Origin: Prevotella sp. oral taxon 376
GTDB taxonomy: Bacteria; Bacteroidota; Bacteroidia; Bacteroidales; Bacteroidaceae
Direction of reading: 5' to 3'
Length of the DNA stretch: 64,000 nucleotides
Assembly (NCBI RefSeq): GCF_003043945.1
Contig: NZ_PYXG01000001.1
Coordinates: 1,776,001 to 1,840,000, forward strand
Within the stretch, counting starts at the first letter, position 1. Each line of letters starts with the position of its first letter. The translations under genes and the position numbers were made by a program. The notes under the pieces were generated by a model. That model had not been told where the DNA came from. It made no database searches and saw only the letters and a program-made list of their open reading frames with translations. Positions 9,489 to 18,241 of the stretch are shown in pieces.

Positions 9489-9537
9489 TCAGCACTTAGT
9501 GAGAATATATTTTCGCACTGTAAAGCAAATCTATATT

Positions 9538-9576
9538 AAATCCCGGTTACCGAGGTGGTAATTGGGATTTTTTTTG
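9538..9576 (+). terminator. Terminator after rplI
   Basis: A 14-bp stem (AAATCCCGGTTACC / GGTAATTGGGATTT, two G-U pairs) with a 5-base loop runs into a stretch of eight T. Confidence 0.8.
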
Positions 9577-9584
9577 TATCTTTG
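9577..9584 (+). promoter_or_regulatory. -7 box (TATCTTTG) for fabD
   Basis: Exact TAnnTTTG match directly after the rplI terminator and 33 bases before the fabD ATG. Confidence 0.65.
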
Positions 9585-9617
9585 CATCATTAAGAAAAAT
9601 ATTAAAAACGGAAAAAA

Positions 9618-10505
9618 ATGAAAGCATTTGTATTCCCCGGACAGGGTTCGCAGTTCGTAGGCATGGGCAAAGACCTCTACGAAACAAGTCCTTTGGCAAA
9701 GGAATTATTTGACAAGGCCGACGCCATTCTCGGCTTCAAGATTACAGAAATCATGTTTGCCGGTACCGATGAGCAGCTCAAGGAGACCAAGGTTACACAG
9801 CCGGCAGTATTCCTCCACAGCGTTATTTCCGCGCTCTGCATGGGCGAGGCTTTCGAGCCCTCGATGGTTGCCGGCCATTCGCTGGGTGAGTTTTCCGCCC
9901 TCGTGGCCAGCGGCGCGTTGAGCTTTGAAGACGGTTTGAGACTGGTTGCTGCCCGTGCCAATGCCATGCAGAAGGCCTGTGAGGCCAACCCTGGAACGAT
10001 GGCAGCCATTATCGGCTTGTCTGACGAGCATGTCGAGGAGATATGCAAAGAGGTAAGCGTGGGGGGTAAAGTGGTCATCCCCGCTAACTATAACTGCCCC
10101 GGCCAGCTTGTTATCTCGGGCGATGTGGAGGCTGTCGATGCCGCTTGTGAGAAGTTGAAGGAGGCTGGCGCGAAGCGCGCGCTGCCCTTGAAGGTGGGCG
10201 GAGCTTTCCATTCCCCATTGATGCAGCCGGCCCAGGAAGAGCTCCAGGAAGCCATTGAGAAGACCGGTTTCAATACTCCGAAGTGCCCGGTGTACCAGAA
10301 TGTGGATGCCAAGCCCCATACCGACCCGACTGAAATCAAGCAAAACCTCATCGCCCAGCTGACAAGCAGTGTCCGTTGGACAGCCAGTGTGCAGCATATG
10401 ATTGCCGACGGGGCAGACGATTTCACGGAATGTGGTCCCGGTAAGGCGCTGCAGGGCATGATAGGGCGCATAGACCGCAATGTCGCTCTCCACGGTATTG
10501 CATAG
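9618..10505 (+). CDS. fabD: Malonyl-CoA:ACP transacylase
   Basis: FabD moves the malonyl group from CoA to acyl carrier protein, supplying type II fatty-acid synthesis in the cytoplasm. The 295-residue protein starts with the diagnostic FVFPGQGSQFVGMG. It has the nucleophile elbow AGHSLGEFSAL (Ser88) and the catalytic histidine in GGAFHSPLM (about 200). Length is normal for the family. It has its own promoter and no other fatty-acid genes nearby. The GH13 gene begins 40 bases downstream and may be read from the same promoter. Confidence 0.96.
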   Translation: MKAFVFPGQGSQFVGMGKDLYETSPLAKELFDKADAILGFKITEIMFAGTDEQLKETKVTQPAVFLHSVISALCMGEAFEPSMVAGHSLGEFSALVASGALSFEDGLRLVAARANAMQKACEANPGTMAAIIGLSDEHVEEICKEVSVGGKVVIPANYNCPGQLVISGDVEAVDAACEKLKEAGAKRALPLKVGGAFHSPLMQPAQEELQEAIEKTGFNTPKCPVYQNVDAKPHTDPTEIKQNLIAQLTSSVRWTASVQHMIADGADDFTECGPGKALQGMIGRIDRNVALHGIA

Positions 10506-10545
10506 CGGGAGAAGGGTTCAGCCCCTCTCTTTTTAGAGCTTCCCC

Positions 10546-12210
10546 ATGAAAAAGATCATCATTTATCAACTGCTTACACGCCTTTTCGGCAACCGTAACC
10601 TCACGCGTAAAGCGTGGGGGACAATTGCCGAGAACGGTTGTGGCAAGTTTGCCGACATCGACGAGCCGACTCTCAGGCAGATAAAGAGACTCGGTGCGAC
10701 CGCCGTGTGGTATACCGGCGTTATCCGCCATGCCTCTCAGACAGACTATTCCCTATACGGAATCCCATGCCAGCATGGGGAGATCGTGAAGGGAAAGGCG
10801 GGCTCTCCCTATGCCGTTACCGACTATTATGATGTCGACCCTGATCTGGCCGTTGATGTTTCCCGCCGCATGGAGGAATGGGAAGCTCTGATAGAGCGCA
10901 CTCACCGCGTCGGGCTCGGTGTCGTTATGGACTTCGTTCCCAATCATGTGGCGCGCGAATACCGCTCCGTTTGTCGGCCGGAAGGCGTGCAAGACCTCGG
11001 CGAAAATGATGATGCGCACATGCACTTCTCGCCCGCGAACAACTTCTATTATTGCTGGGGGCAGCCTCTCGACCTCTCGAATGTCGTCTCCGGGACGGAA
11101 GTTTCCTACCATGAGCAACCTGCCAAGGCCACGGGCAACGACCGCTTTGATGCCCGTCCGAGGCGAAACGACTGGTATGAGACCGTGAAACTCAATTATG
11201 GCATCGACTACTGTGATGCGGGAGGCCGCTCAGAGCACTTCGAGCCGATACCGGACACATGGCTGAAGATGACAGAAATCCTGCTTTTCTGGGCTTCAAA
11301 GGGAGTAGACGCTTTCCGTTGCGACATGGCGGAGATGGTGCCACCGCAGTTCTGGAGCTATGCCACGGCAAAGGTGAAGAGGTTCTACCCTGACATGAAG
11401 TTTATTGGCGAGGTTTACAATCCCGACCTTTACACGACCTATCTTTCGGCCGGATTCGACTTTCTCTATGACAAAGTAGGGATGTATGATTGTCTCCGGG
11501 ATGTGGTCTGCGGGCATCGGCCGGCCTCAACCATTTCCCAACAATGGCAACGGACTGATGGAATCGGCAACCGGATGCTCTATTTTCTGGAGAATCATGA
11601 TGAGCAGCGCATTGCGTCCGACTTCTTCTGCGGCAACGCAAGGGCAGCTGTCCCCGCCCATATCGTGGCATGCCTGCTCGGCAAGAATCCCTATATGCTC
11701 TACGCCGGACAGGAGTTTGGCGAACGGGGCATGGACAACGAGGGCTTCTCCGGCGTCGACGGGCGCACCACCATCTTTGATTATTGGGCTCTGGACACCC
11801 TCCAGAGGGGATATTTCAAGGCTGGGGGACTCACGGGGGAGGAGGCGGAATTGCGTGGAATCTATCAAAAGGTGATGCGGCTGGCCGCCACGGAAAGTGT
11901 GTTTACCGATGGCGACATGTTCGACCTGATGTATGTGAACCCGCAGCTTGCCGACCGGCAATACGCCTTCCTTCGCAAAACGGGCGACAAACTGGCACTC
12001 GTCGTCGTGAATTTCTCAACCTCGGAGGTGCATGCAGAGGTCAGAATACCTTCGCATGCTTTTGATTTCCTGAAGATAAAAGAAACGAAAACCACTGCCG
12101 TAGAACTCCTTACGAAGGAGGAAGCGGAGCTTGAGCTTAAGGCGGAGAATTCCCTGAGCGTCAAGATTCCTGCCTATGGAGGCGTCATCTATAAAATGCA
12201 GCTATCATGA
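10546..12210 (+). CDS. GH13 alpha-amylase-family enzyme, cytoplasmic
   Basis: A 554-residue alpha-amylase-family protein without a signal peptide, so probably cytoplasmic processing of alpha-glucans or maltodextrins. The (beta/alpha)8 barrel shows the conserved regions: VVMDFVPNHVA (region I), GVDAFRCDMAEM (nucleophile Asp260), FIGEVYNP (acid/base Glu289) and FLENHDEQR (Asp352). A C-terminal beta domain follows from about 450. Exact specificity cannot be read from the sequence. Its stop codon overlaps the start of the AlaX-like gene (ATGA). Confidence 0.9.
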   Translation: MKKIIIYQLLTRLFGNRNLTRKAWGTIAENGCGKFADIDEPTLRQIKRLGATAVWYTGVIRHASQTDYSLYGIPCQHGEIVKGKAGSPYAVTDYYDVDPDLAVDVSRRMEEWEALIERTHRVGLGVVMDFVPNHVAREYRSVCRPEGVQDLGENDDAHMHFSPANNFYYCWGQPLDLSNVVSGTEVSYHEQPAKATGNDRFDARPRRNDWYETVKLNYGIDYCDAGGRSEHFEPIPDTWLKMTEILLFWASKGVDAFRCDMAEMVPPQFWSYATAKVKRFYPDMKFIGEVYNPDLYTTYLSAGFDFLYDKVGMYDCLRDVVCGHRPASTISQQWQRTDGIGNRMLYFLENHDEQRIASDFFCGNARAAVPAHIVACLLGKNPYMLYAGQEFGERGMDNEGFSGVDGRTTIFDYWALDTLQRGYFKAGGLTGEEAELRGIYQKVMRLAATESVFTDGDMFDLMYVNPQLADRQYAFLRKTGDKLALVVVNFSTSEVHAEVRIPSHAFDFLKIKETKTTAVELLTKEEAELELKAENSLSVKIPAYGGVIYKMQLS

Positions 12211-12677
12211 GCGGCGACTTTATTTTAAACGGACATAACAAGGATGAGTTCCCACCGGCGCATACGGCAGAGCATCTGCTCAATCAACTGATGATAAGAA
12301 TGTTCGGATGTGAGCGCGGCAGGCATGCTCATATCGAAAGAAAAAAGAGTAAAATCAGCTATGTTCTCGACCATAAGCCCTCCCGACAGGAAGAGCGCGA
12401 GATAGAACGGAGGATGAACGAGCTGATTGCGGAGGACATGCCGGTAAGCTTCGAATTCGTGAATCGAGACCATATCCCCGCAGAGGTGAAGCTGGACAGG
12501 CTTCCCGACGACGCCTCAGAGACGCTGCGCCTGGTGCGGATAGGCGACTACGATGTCTGCCCCTGCATCGGGAAGCATGTGCGCAGCACCTCGCAGATAG
12601 GCCGCTTCGAGATGCTTGGCACAAACTGGGATGAACGGGAGCACAGCTTTCGGATAAGATTTAAAGTGATACAATAG
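12207..12677 (+). CDS. AlaX-like tRNA-editing domain protein
   Basis: A 156-residue stand-alone relative of the editing domain of alanyl/threonyl-tRNA synthetases. Such proteins hydrolyse mischarged aminoacyl-tRNA. The zinc-site motifs are both present: HTAEH (H19, H23) and CPCIGKH (C118 or C120, H124). There is no glycine-rich or C-Ala domain. It overlaps the amylase gene by 4 bases, indicating translational coupling even though the functions look unrelated. The substrate (Ser-tRNA-Ala or another) cannot be decided here. Confidence 0.8.
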   Translation: MSGDFILNGHNKDEFPPAHTAEHLLNQLMIRMFGCERGRHAHIERKKSKISYVLDHKPSRQEEREIERRMNELIAEDMPVSFEFVNRDHIPAEVKLDRLPDDASETLRLVRIGDYDVCPCIGKHVRSTSQIGRFEMLGTNWDEREHSFRIRFKVIQ

Positions 12678-12712
12678 ATAATCCCCATAAAACCAACTTA
12701 ATTAACCTGACA

Positions 12713-15700
12713 ATGAAAACGACCTTAATAAGCATGCTCCTCATTCTGTCAGGAGCTTTTCCGCTATCCGCACAGACGAGCGAAGGCTTGTATCGGAGTT
12801 TTTTGAATCCCGACAAGGCGGCGCGTCCGCGTGTGTGGTGGCACTGGATGAACGGCAACATTACCAAAGACGGCATCTGGAAAGACCTTCATTGGATGAA
12901 GCGTTCCGGCATCGCAGGCTTTCACAACTTCGACGCGGGCCTTGAGACGCCGCAGATAGTGAAGCGGCGACTGGCATATATGACCCCGGAATGGAAAGAC
13001 GCTTTCCACTATATGCTCACTGTGGCCGACTCATTGGATATGGAAGTAACCGTGGCCAGCAGTCCAGGATGGAGCGAGACGGGAGGTCCTTGGGTAAAGG
13101 ATGAAGACGGAATGAAGAAAATCGTCTGGCGGGAAGTGGATATTCAGGGTGGCGGGAAGCTGAAGCTGCGCCTGCCCGAAGGCTTTGATGTTACAGGAAA
13201 GTTTCAGGATTACCATATGGCTTCCGACTATATCTCGCAGGTTTTCATGTCGCGTAAGTTCTATCAGGACATTGCCGTATTGGCCGTGAAGGTGAGCGAG
13301 GAAGATGTTCCGATGCGGGAGTTGCGGCCGGTGGTAACTGCCAGCCGGGGCCGGGTAACCCTGGAGCAGCTCTGCAATGACAGTATATCGGACGGAGCCG
13401 TCATCGCCTCTGACCAGAACGGCAACTCGTGGGTGCAGGTGGAGTTTGCCAAAGCGCAGACCATCAAGTCGCTTCAGTGGTCAGGAGTATCCTCGAATGG
13501 CGACATTCAGGCGTTGTCCTATTCTCTTTCAGCAAGTGATGACGGGATTCATTTCCGCAAGATAACGGATCTGGGCTATCAGGGCTGCATAGAGAAAACA
13601 GCGAATATCCCCATGACAACGGCCAGGTATTTCCGCCTGAACATCAAGAACTCTGCCACCGATTCATCTCTGATATCCATGCTGCGGCTTTTCCCCGTAA
13701 ACCGGGTGGAGCTTTCTGCCGACAAGGCAGCCTTTGCCTTCTATCGTTATGCCAGTTCTGCTTATACCCCTTCGACCACGGATGCTATTCCTCTTGGTAA
13801 TATCGTCGATGTAACGCACTATGTGAGGAACGGGGTGCTGACCTGGAAAGCTCCGGAAGGCCGTTGGCGTATTTATCGCATAGGCTATAGCCTGACAGGA
13901 AAGACCAACCATCCCGCAAGTCTTGAGGCCACCGGGCTGGAAGTGGACAAATTGGATCCAGAGGCCATCCGGAGCTATTACAAGAATTATTTGTGCACCT
14001 ATCTCGACGCTTCGCAGGGCATGATGGGCAAACGGGGCATTCAATATATCCTTACAGACAGCTATGAGGCTGGTCCGCAGACATGGACGATCCGCATGAG
14101 GAAGGAGTTTATGCGTCGTCGGGGATACGATCTGACCCCGTGGATGCCCGCTTTGTTGGGGCTGGTCATCAATAGTGCGGAGGAGACAGACCGCTTTCTT
14201 TTCGACTGGCGGATGACTCTTGGCGAGATGATGACGGAATATCATTATGACGGGTTGAACGATATCCTGAAAGAATACGGGTTGAAACGCTATTCGGAGT
14301 CCCACGAGGCATGGCGCGCAAACATGACCGACGGCATGGATTGCAAGCGTACGGCGGATATACCGATGTCGGCCATCTGGATGCGCTATAACCAGAAGAA
14401 ACTGTCGGAGCCGCAGTTCGAGTCGGATATACGCGAGTCGGCATCGGTGGCTCACATCTACGGGCAGAACATTGCGGCAGCAGAGGCGTTTACGACCAAC
14501 GGCTATCGCGATGGTGCCCTGGTCTATTCGCCAGCGGTGCTGAAGCCTACGGCCGATGCGGCAATGGCATGCGGCCTGAACCGTTTCGTCATTCACACAT
14601 CGCCCCACCAGCCTGTGGACGACAAGTTCCCGGGCATCGGGCTGGGCGTCTATGGGCAATGGTTCGACCGGCATGAGACATGGGCCGAACAGGCGAGAGT
14701 TTGGACAGATTATCTTTCTCGCAGTTGCTATCTGTTGCAGCAAGGACGCTTCGTAGCGGATGTCGCTGTCTATTACGGTGAAGACACCAACATCACGGGA
14801 CAATATATGACTCGTTTCCCCAGTTGCCCGCAGGGCTATGCCTTTGATTTCGTGAGTCCTTCGGCATTGAAAGAGGTGCTGATGGCAGGCGGCGGCAAGC
14901 TGCTTTCGCCCTCGGGGATGGAATACCAAGTGCTTCAGCTGACAAATGTAGCCCGGATGTCGCTTTCTGTGCTTCATAAGATAGCAGAGTTGGCCGAGGA
15001 CGGTGTCGTGATTTGTGGCGACAAGCCCGGTCAGTTGGCCGGCAGGGAGGGTTCTCTGGCAGAGTTCCGGGAACTGGTCGACAAGATTTGGAATAGTGGC
15101 AGGAAGAATGTCTTTACGGGATTCCCCCTCGGCCAGATTCTTGCCAAAAGAGGAATAGAACCCGATGTCGATTTCCTCGGAAATAAGGAAAAACTGCGCT
15201 ATGTGCATCGGCATCTGCCGGAAGGGGAGATTTATTGGATAGCCAATCAGACTCCTGAAATACTGCGACCGAAGGTTTCTTTCCGCATATCGGGCAAGAA
15301 GCCGCAGATATGGCATGCCGACACCGGTATGAAGGAACCTGCCAGCTATGAGACAAGGGATGGTCGCACGGTGGTAGACTTGCAGTTTACCCCCTATGAT
15401 GCGCTGTTCATCGTCTTTGTGGACGATGCGGATGTGCCGTTTGTCCGCTTCCCCGAAATCTCCAAGACCGTTCTTGCCAAGATTCAGACTCCTTGGGAGG
15501 TGAAGTTCCAGCATCGGAGAGGAGCACCGGAGAGAGCGGTCTTCGATGCCCTGACCTCTTACACAGCATCCCCGGATATGGGAATTAAGTATTTCTCGGG
15601 TACGGCAACCTATAGCAATGTCTTTAGTCTGGACAAGAAACTTTTCGGGCAGAAAGCCTATCCGAAGCGTATCGTCCTTGATTTGGGCGATGTGAGGGAT

Positions 15701-15961
15701 TTGGCCGAAGTCTATGTGAACGGTCGGAAACAGGGAGTGGCATGGCGTGCGCCGTTCCGGATAGATGTTACCGATGCCGTGAAGCCCGGTCGGAACTCCT
15801 TAGAGGTAAAGGTGGTCAATGTATGGCACAATCGTCTGGTGGGCGATGTGCAGCCCGGTGCACGGCCGGTAGCTTGGACGCAGGTGGACTTTTACAAGCC
15901 CGACGAGCCTCTCTTGGAGGCCGGTTTGCTGGGGCCGGTAAAGGTAGAAGCTGAATATTAG
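12713..15961 (+). CDS. Secreted GH106-like alpha-L-rhamnosidase
   Basis: A 1082-residue exported glycosidase. Residues 1-20 are a signal peptide (MKTTLISMLLILSGAFPLSA). The mature protein begins with the family signature RPRVWWHWMNGNITKDGIWKD. It continues with GIAGFHNFD and VASSPGWSETGGPWV, as in GH106 rhamnosidases of gut Bacteroidetes. A central beta-sandwich insert (about 215-320) resembles a carbohydrate-binding module, and the C-terminus has a jelly-roll of GH2 sugar-binding type (YVNGRKQGVAWRAPF). It probably removes rhamnose from pectin (RG-I/RG-II) side chains. It follows the AlaX-like gene by 35 bases. Confidence 0.82.
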   Translation: MKTTLISMLLILSGAFPLSAQTSEGLYRSFLNPDKAARPRVWWHWMNGNITKDGIWKDLHWMKRSGIAGFHNFDAGLETPQIVKRRLAYMTPEWKDAFHYMLTVADSLDMEVTVASSPGWSETGGPWVKDEDGMKKIVWREVDIQGGGKLKLRLPEGFDVTGKFQDYHMASDYISQVFMSRKFYQDIAVLAVKVSEEDVPMRELRPVVTASRGRVTLEQLCNDSISDGAVIASDQNGNSWVQVEFAKAQTIKSLQWSGVSSNGDIQALSYSLSASDDGIHFRKITDLGYQGCIEKTANIPMTTARYFRLNIKNSATDSSLISMLRLFPVNRVELSADKAAFAFYRYASSAYTPSTTDAIPLGNIVDVTHYVRNGVLTWKAPEGRWRIYRIGYSLTGKTNHPASLEATGLEVDKLDPEAIRSYYKNYLCTYLDASQGMMGKRGIQYILTDSYEAGPQTWTIRMRKEFMRRRGYDLTPWMPALLGLVINSAEETDRFLFDWRMTLGEMMTEYHYDGLNDILKEYGLKRYSESHEAWRANMTDGMDCKRTADIPMSAIWMRYNQKKLSEPQFESDIRESASVAHIYGQNIAAAEAFTTNGYRDGALVYSPAVLKPTADAAMACGLNRFVIHTSPHQPVDDKFPGIGLGVYGQWFDRHETWAEQARVWTDYLSRSCYLLQQGRFVADVAVYYGEDTNITGQYMTRFPSCPQGYAFDFVSPSALKEVLMAGGGKLLSPSGMEYQVLQLTNVARMSLSVLHKIAELAEDGVVICGDKPGQLAGREGSLAEFRELVDKIWNSGRKNVFTGFPLGQILAKRGIEPDVDFLGNKEKLRYVHRHLPEGEIYWIANQTPEILRPKVSFRISGKKPQIWHADTGMKEPASYETRDGRTVVDLQFTPYDALFIVFVDDADVPFVRFPEISKTVLAKIQTPWEVKFQHRRGAPERAVFDALTSYTASPDMGIKYFSGTATYSNVFSLDKKLFGQKAYPKRIVLDLGDVRDLAEVYVNGRKQGVAWRAPFRIDVTDAVKPGRNSLEVKVVNVWHNRLVGDVQPGARPVAWTQVDFYKPDEPLLEAGLLGPVKVEAEY

Positions 15962-16007
15962 GATAAGGTATGAAAAAGAGAGGACACCGGCCAAGTATCT
16001 TTCGTCG

Positions 16008-16095
16008 TATTACATATAGTCTGTAACAGGATTACACGCCGTTTGTAATGCGATTACTCATTACGAGTAATCGCATTACTCGTTGTGGGTAGTCC
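16008..16095. repeat. 22-bp-period array, GATTAC family (4 units)
   Basis: Four consecutive units start at 16008, 16030, 16052 and 16074, an exact 22-bp step. The pattern is nATTAC, ten variable bases, GTAAnn. Unit 3 is a near-perfect palindrome (GATTACTC ... GAGTAATC). It begins 47 bases after the GH106 stop codon. Related units occur at 24873-24935. Confidence 0.8.
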
Positions 16096-16407
16096 TGCTG
16101 TCTGCCACAGGCAGTTTTTACTTGGGATATTCTGAGTTCTCCTTTCACCTGTATATCCATAGGCTCTCTGTATTTGGCGGCGGCAGTTGATGTCATGAAG
16201 TGCAATTCGTAAAAAAGTTTTGTAAAATCGTAAAAAAAGCAAGGGAAATCTTGGTGATGATAAAATAAAATGCTAAATTAGAAGCGGAATGGAAGGAGTG
16301 AGATGCTTTTCGTACTGAACATGGTGATATTTCTTGAAGTTATCAACCTGACATGATATTAACAAACCTAATATTTAGCTATTATAAAAAAAAGTCTACA
16401 AAGAACA
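16096..16407. other. Intergenic stretch before surface-protein gene
   Basis: About 310 bases with no convincing ORF. The part after about 16200 is AT-rich and probably carries the promoter of the next gene, but I see no clean TAnnTTTG box. Confidence 0.4.
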
Positions 16408-18126
16408 ATGCTACTGTTAATGGCAGGCATGGTCTCGTTGACGATGCAGGCCGCAGTATTTACCGGCGTAAGCGTAGACATAACGCTTACGGGCGATGGA
16501 GAGCATGAGACCAGCAGCAGGGATCTCCCCGCATCAGGCTTTACCGAGGAGATGGGCGATCTCTCGTCAAGCAACGATACCGTGTTTACCGTTAACAGTT
16601 TTACGGCAGCGGTAATCGGAGAGGCCGTGGAGGTGGCGATGTTCACCACAATCTATGATGCTTCGGGAGAGCCTGTCTATGACTGGAAAGGCACCTGGGC
16701 GGCGAATTTGGGAAACGGGATATGGAAGAGCTCTGTGCCTCTCGATGTGCTCAGCGGGCTGCAGAAAGGAATAACCTATAAGATAGAGATATTCTTTCGT
16801 GGGAAGAGTGCCGACGGAAGCTATTTCTACTGGAGCAACGACAGCAAGAATTACATAATCAAGTTTCGCTATGACGATGTGGAGGAAGAGGGAGACGAAC
16901 AGCCGTTCACATGGTTTGCCGACTCTACCGCTGCCTTTACCGTGTTGGCAAACGGCATAGAGAAGACGCTTTCGTTCAACGGCGATGGCTCTATCCATTC
17001 CGGAACACAGGACTTGGGTATGGTGAACTCGCTTAGTATCCATAGTTGGATGCTCCGCCTTCGCCAGAAGCCCAATAGCAACATGCAGATAACCTCGGCA
17101 TCTATCCAGAAGGTTGTCATCGTACCAGGCTCTCAGGAACTGGGCTGGGGAGTGTATGGAGACGGCATAGAATATACTTCTGCCTACAATGTTAGTGGTA
17201 TGCTCGACAAGAAATTCAAGGGAGAGGAGATTGGTGAGGATGTTCTGGGCAGTCTCGAGGACGGAAAGACCTACGGCCTGTACTTTATGTATCAGCTGAT
17301 AGACGCAGAAGACCATTATTATGGCTTCGGCGCAGGCAATGACCGTCTGGGCTTTATATTTACCAAGGGCGATCCGTCGTCCGGCACAAGCAACATCATC
17401 CTTGACGCCTCGCACTTCTCGACGGACTATACCTTTAGTGGAACAGAGACGGATGCCAATGTAAAATATGTGATGAGGCCGCGGAACGGAAATCCGGAGA
17501 ATGGCTTCATGCTCGACATTTCGCCAGTCGTACAAGGGCAACCGGCAGCATTTGTAACAGCCATGCTGTCAGATATCAACTACTGGGAGCCCGCTTTCCG
17601 CCGGCTGGCATCTCCTCTTGCAGGAGAGGATCTTGAGGCAAATGAGAACACCAAGCAGCTCACAGTCAGCAATGTGGGCTTGTTGCCGAACCAGTTTTCA
17701 AGCTACGAAGACTTGAAGATTGCCACGCTGAGCTATGATTCTAACTATTCAGGAACCCCCGTTATACCTGAGGGTTGCTTCAGCGGGTGTAATAGTTTGG
17801 ATGCACTTTATATAGCTTGTAGCAAGATAAGCCTTGGCAGCAACGCACTTAATCCCGAAGCAGACTATGTCGTATTCGTCCCCAGTAGCGAGATGGCCGA
17901 AGTTTTTCTGGCTTACAAGAATAATTACGGTTGTGCCTATACGGTGAAAGTAGAGGCTACTCTCGGTATGGGTAATCAGCCTTTCATGCCAAGTGCCGTG
18001 CCTGTCAGGCGTTATGATCTTGGCGGTTGCCAATTGCCCTTGCACTCCAAGGCGCATTCCGGCGTGAGCATTGTGAAGATGAGCGACGGCTCTGTCCGGA
18101 AGGTAATAGACCGGAAGGCTCGTTAG
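16408..18126 (+). CDS. Secreted surface protein with BspA-like repeat and sorting tail
   Basis: An exported protein of at least 572 residues with no enzymatic motif I recognise. The first ATG (16408) gives MLLLMAGMVSLTMQAAV, a hydrophobic segment without a basic start. The codons just upstream add IIKKSLQRT, which would make a standard signal peptide, so translation may begin at ATA 16384 or ATT 16381. The middle has beta-sandwich-like repeats (RLRQKPNSN, GKTYGLYFMYQL). Near the end one leucine-rich BspA-type repeat is visible (IPEGCFSGCNSLDALYIACSK). The end, GVSIVKMSDGSVRKVIDR, is a Bacteroidetes C-terminal sorting-type tail. Location is probably the cell surface. Confidence 0.65.
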   Translation: MLLLMAGMVSLTMQAAVFTGVSVDITLTGDGEHETSSRDLPASGFTEEMGDLSSSNDTVFTVNSFTAAVIGEAVEVAMFTTIYDASGEPVYDWKGTWAANLGNGIWKSSVPLDVLSGLQKGITYKIEIFFRGKSADGSYFYWSNDSKNYIIKFRYDDVEEEGDEQPFTWFADSTAAFTVLANGIEKTLSFNGDGSIHSGTQDLGMVNSLSIHSWMLRLRQKPNSNMQITSASIQKVVIVPGSQELGWGVYGDGIEYTSAYNVSGMLDKKFKGEEIGEDVLGSLEDGKTYGLYFMYQLIDAEDHYYGFGAGNDRLGFIFTKGDPSSGTSNIILDASHFSTDYTFSGTETDANVKYVMRPRNGNPENGFMLDISPVVQGQPAAFVTAMLSDINYWEPAFRRLASPLAGEDLEANENTKQLTVSNVGLLPNQFSSYEDLKIATLSYDSNYSGTPVIPEGCFSGCNSLDALYIACSKISLGSNALNPEADYVVFVPSSEMAEVFLAYKNNYGCAYTVKVEATLGMGNQPFMPSAVPVRRYDLGGCQLPLHSKAHSGVSIVKMSDGSVRKVIDRKAR

Positions 18127-18150
18127 CAAGTATTTGATTTCCCGTAGATA

Positions 18151-18200
18151 GACGAACTGGCGGAACACGCGGATAATAATCCGGGCTCCGCCAGTTCGTC
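18151..18200. terminator. Long hairpin between convergent genes
   Basis: A perfect 14-bp inverted repeat (GACGAACTGGCGGA / TCCGCCAGTTCGTC) with a 22-base loop that itself holds a 5-bp stem (CGGAT/ATCCG). It lies 24 bases after the upstream stop and could end transcripts from both sides. Confidence 0.55.
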
Positions 18201-18215
18201 CATGGGGACTTGGTT

Positions 18216-18240
18216 GTCTGCGCGCACTGGGCGCGCAGAC
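18216..18240 (-). terminator. Hairpin directly after rng stop
   Basis: A perfect 10-bp stem (GTCTGCGCGC / GCGCGCAGAC) with a 5-base loop touches the rng stop codon. There is no T run, so it may be an RNA 3'-end stabiliser. Confidence 0.5.
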
Positions 18241-18241
18241 A

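Noticed and set aside
13664..15514. 616-residue minus-strand ORF opposite the GH106-like gene
   Set aside because: Antisense shadow of a recognisable secreted glycosidase; no signal or domain of its own.
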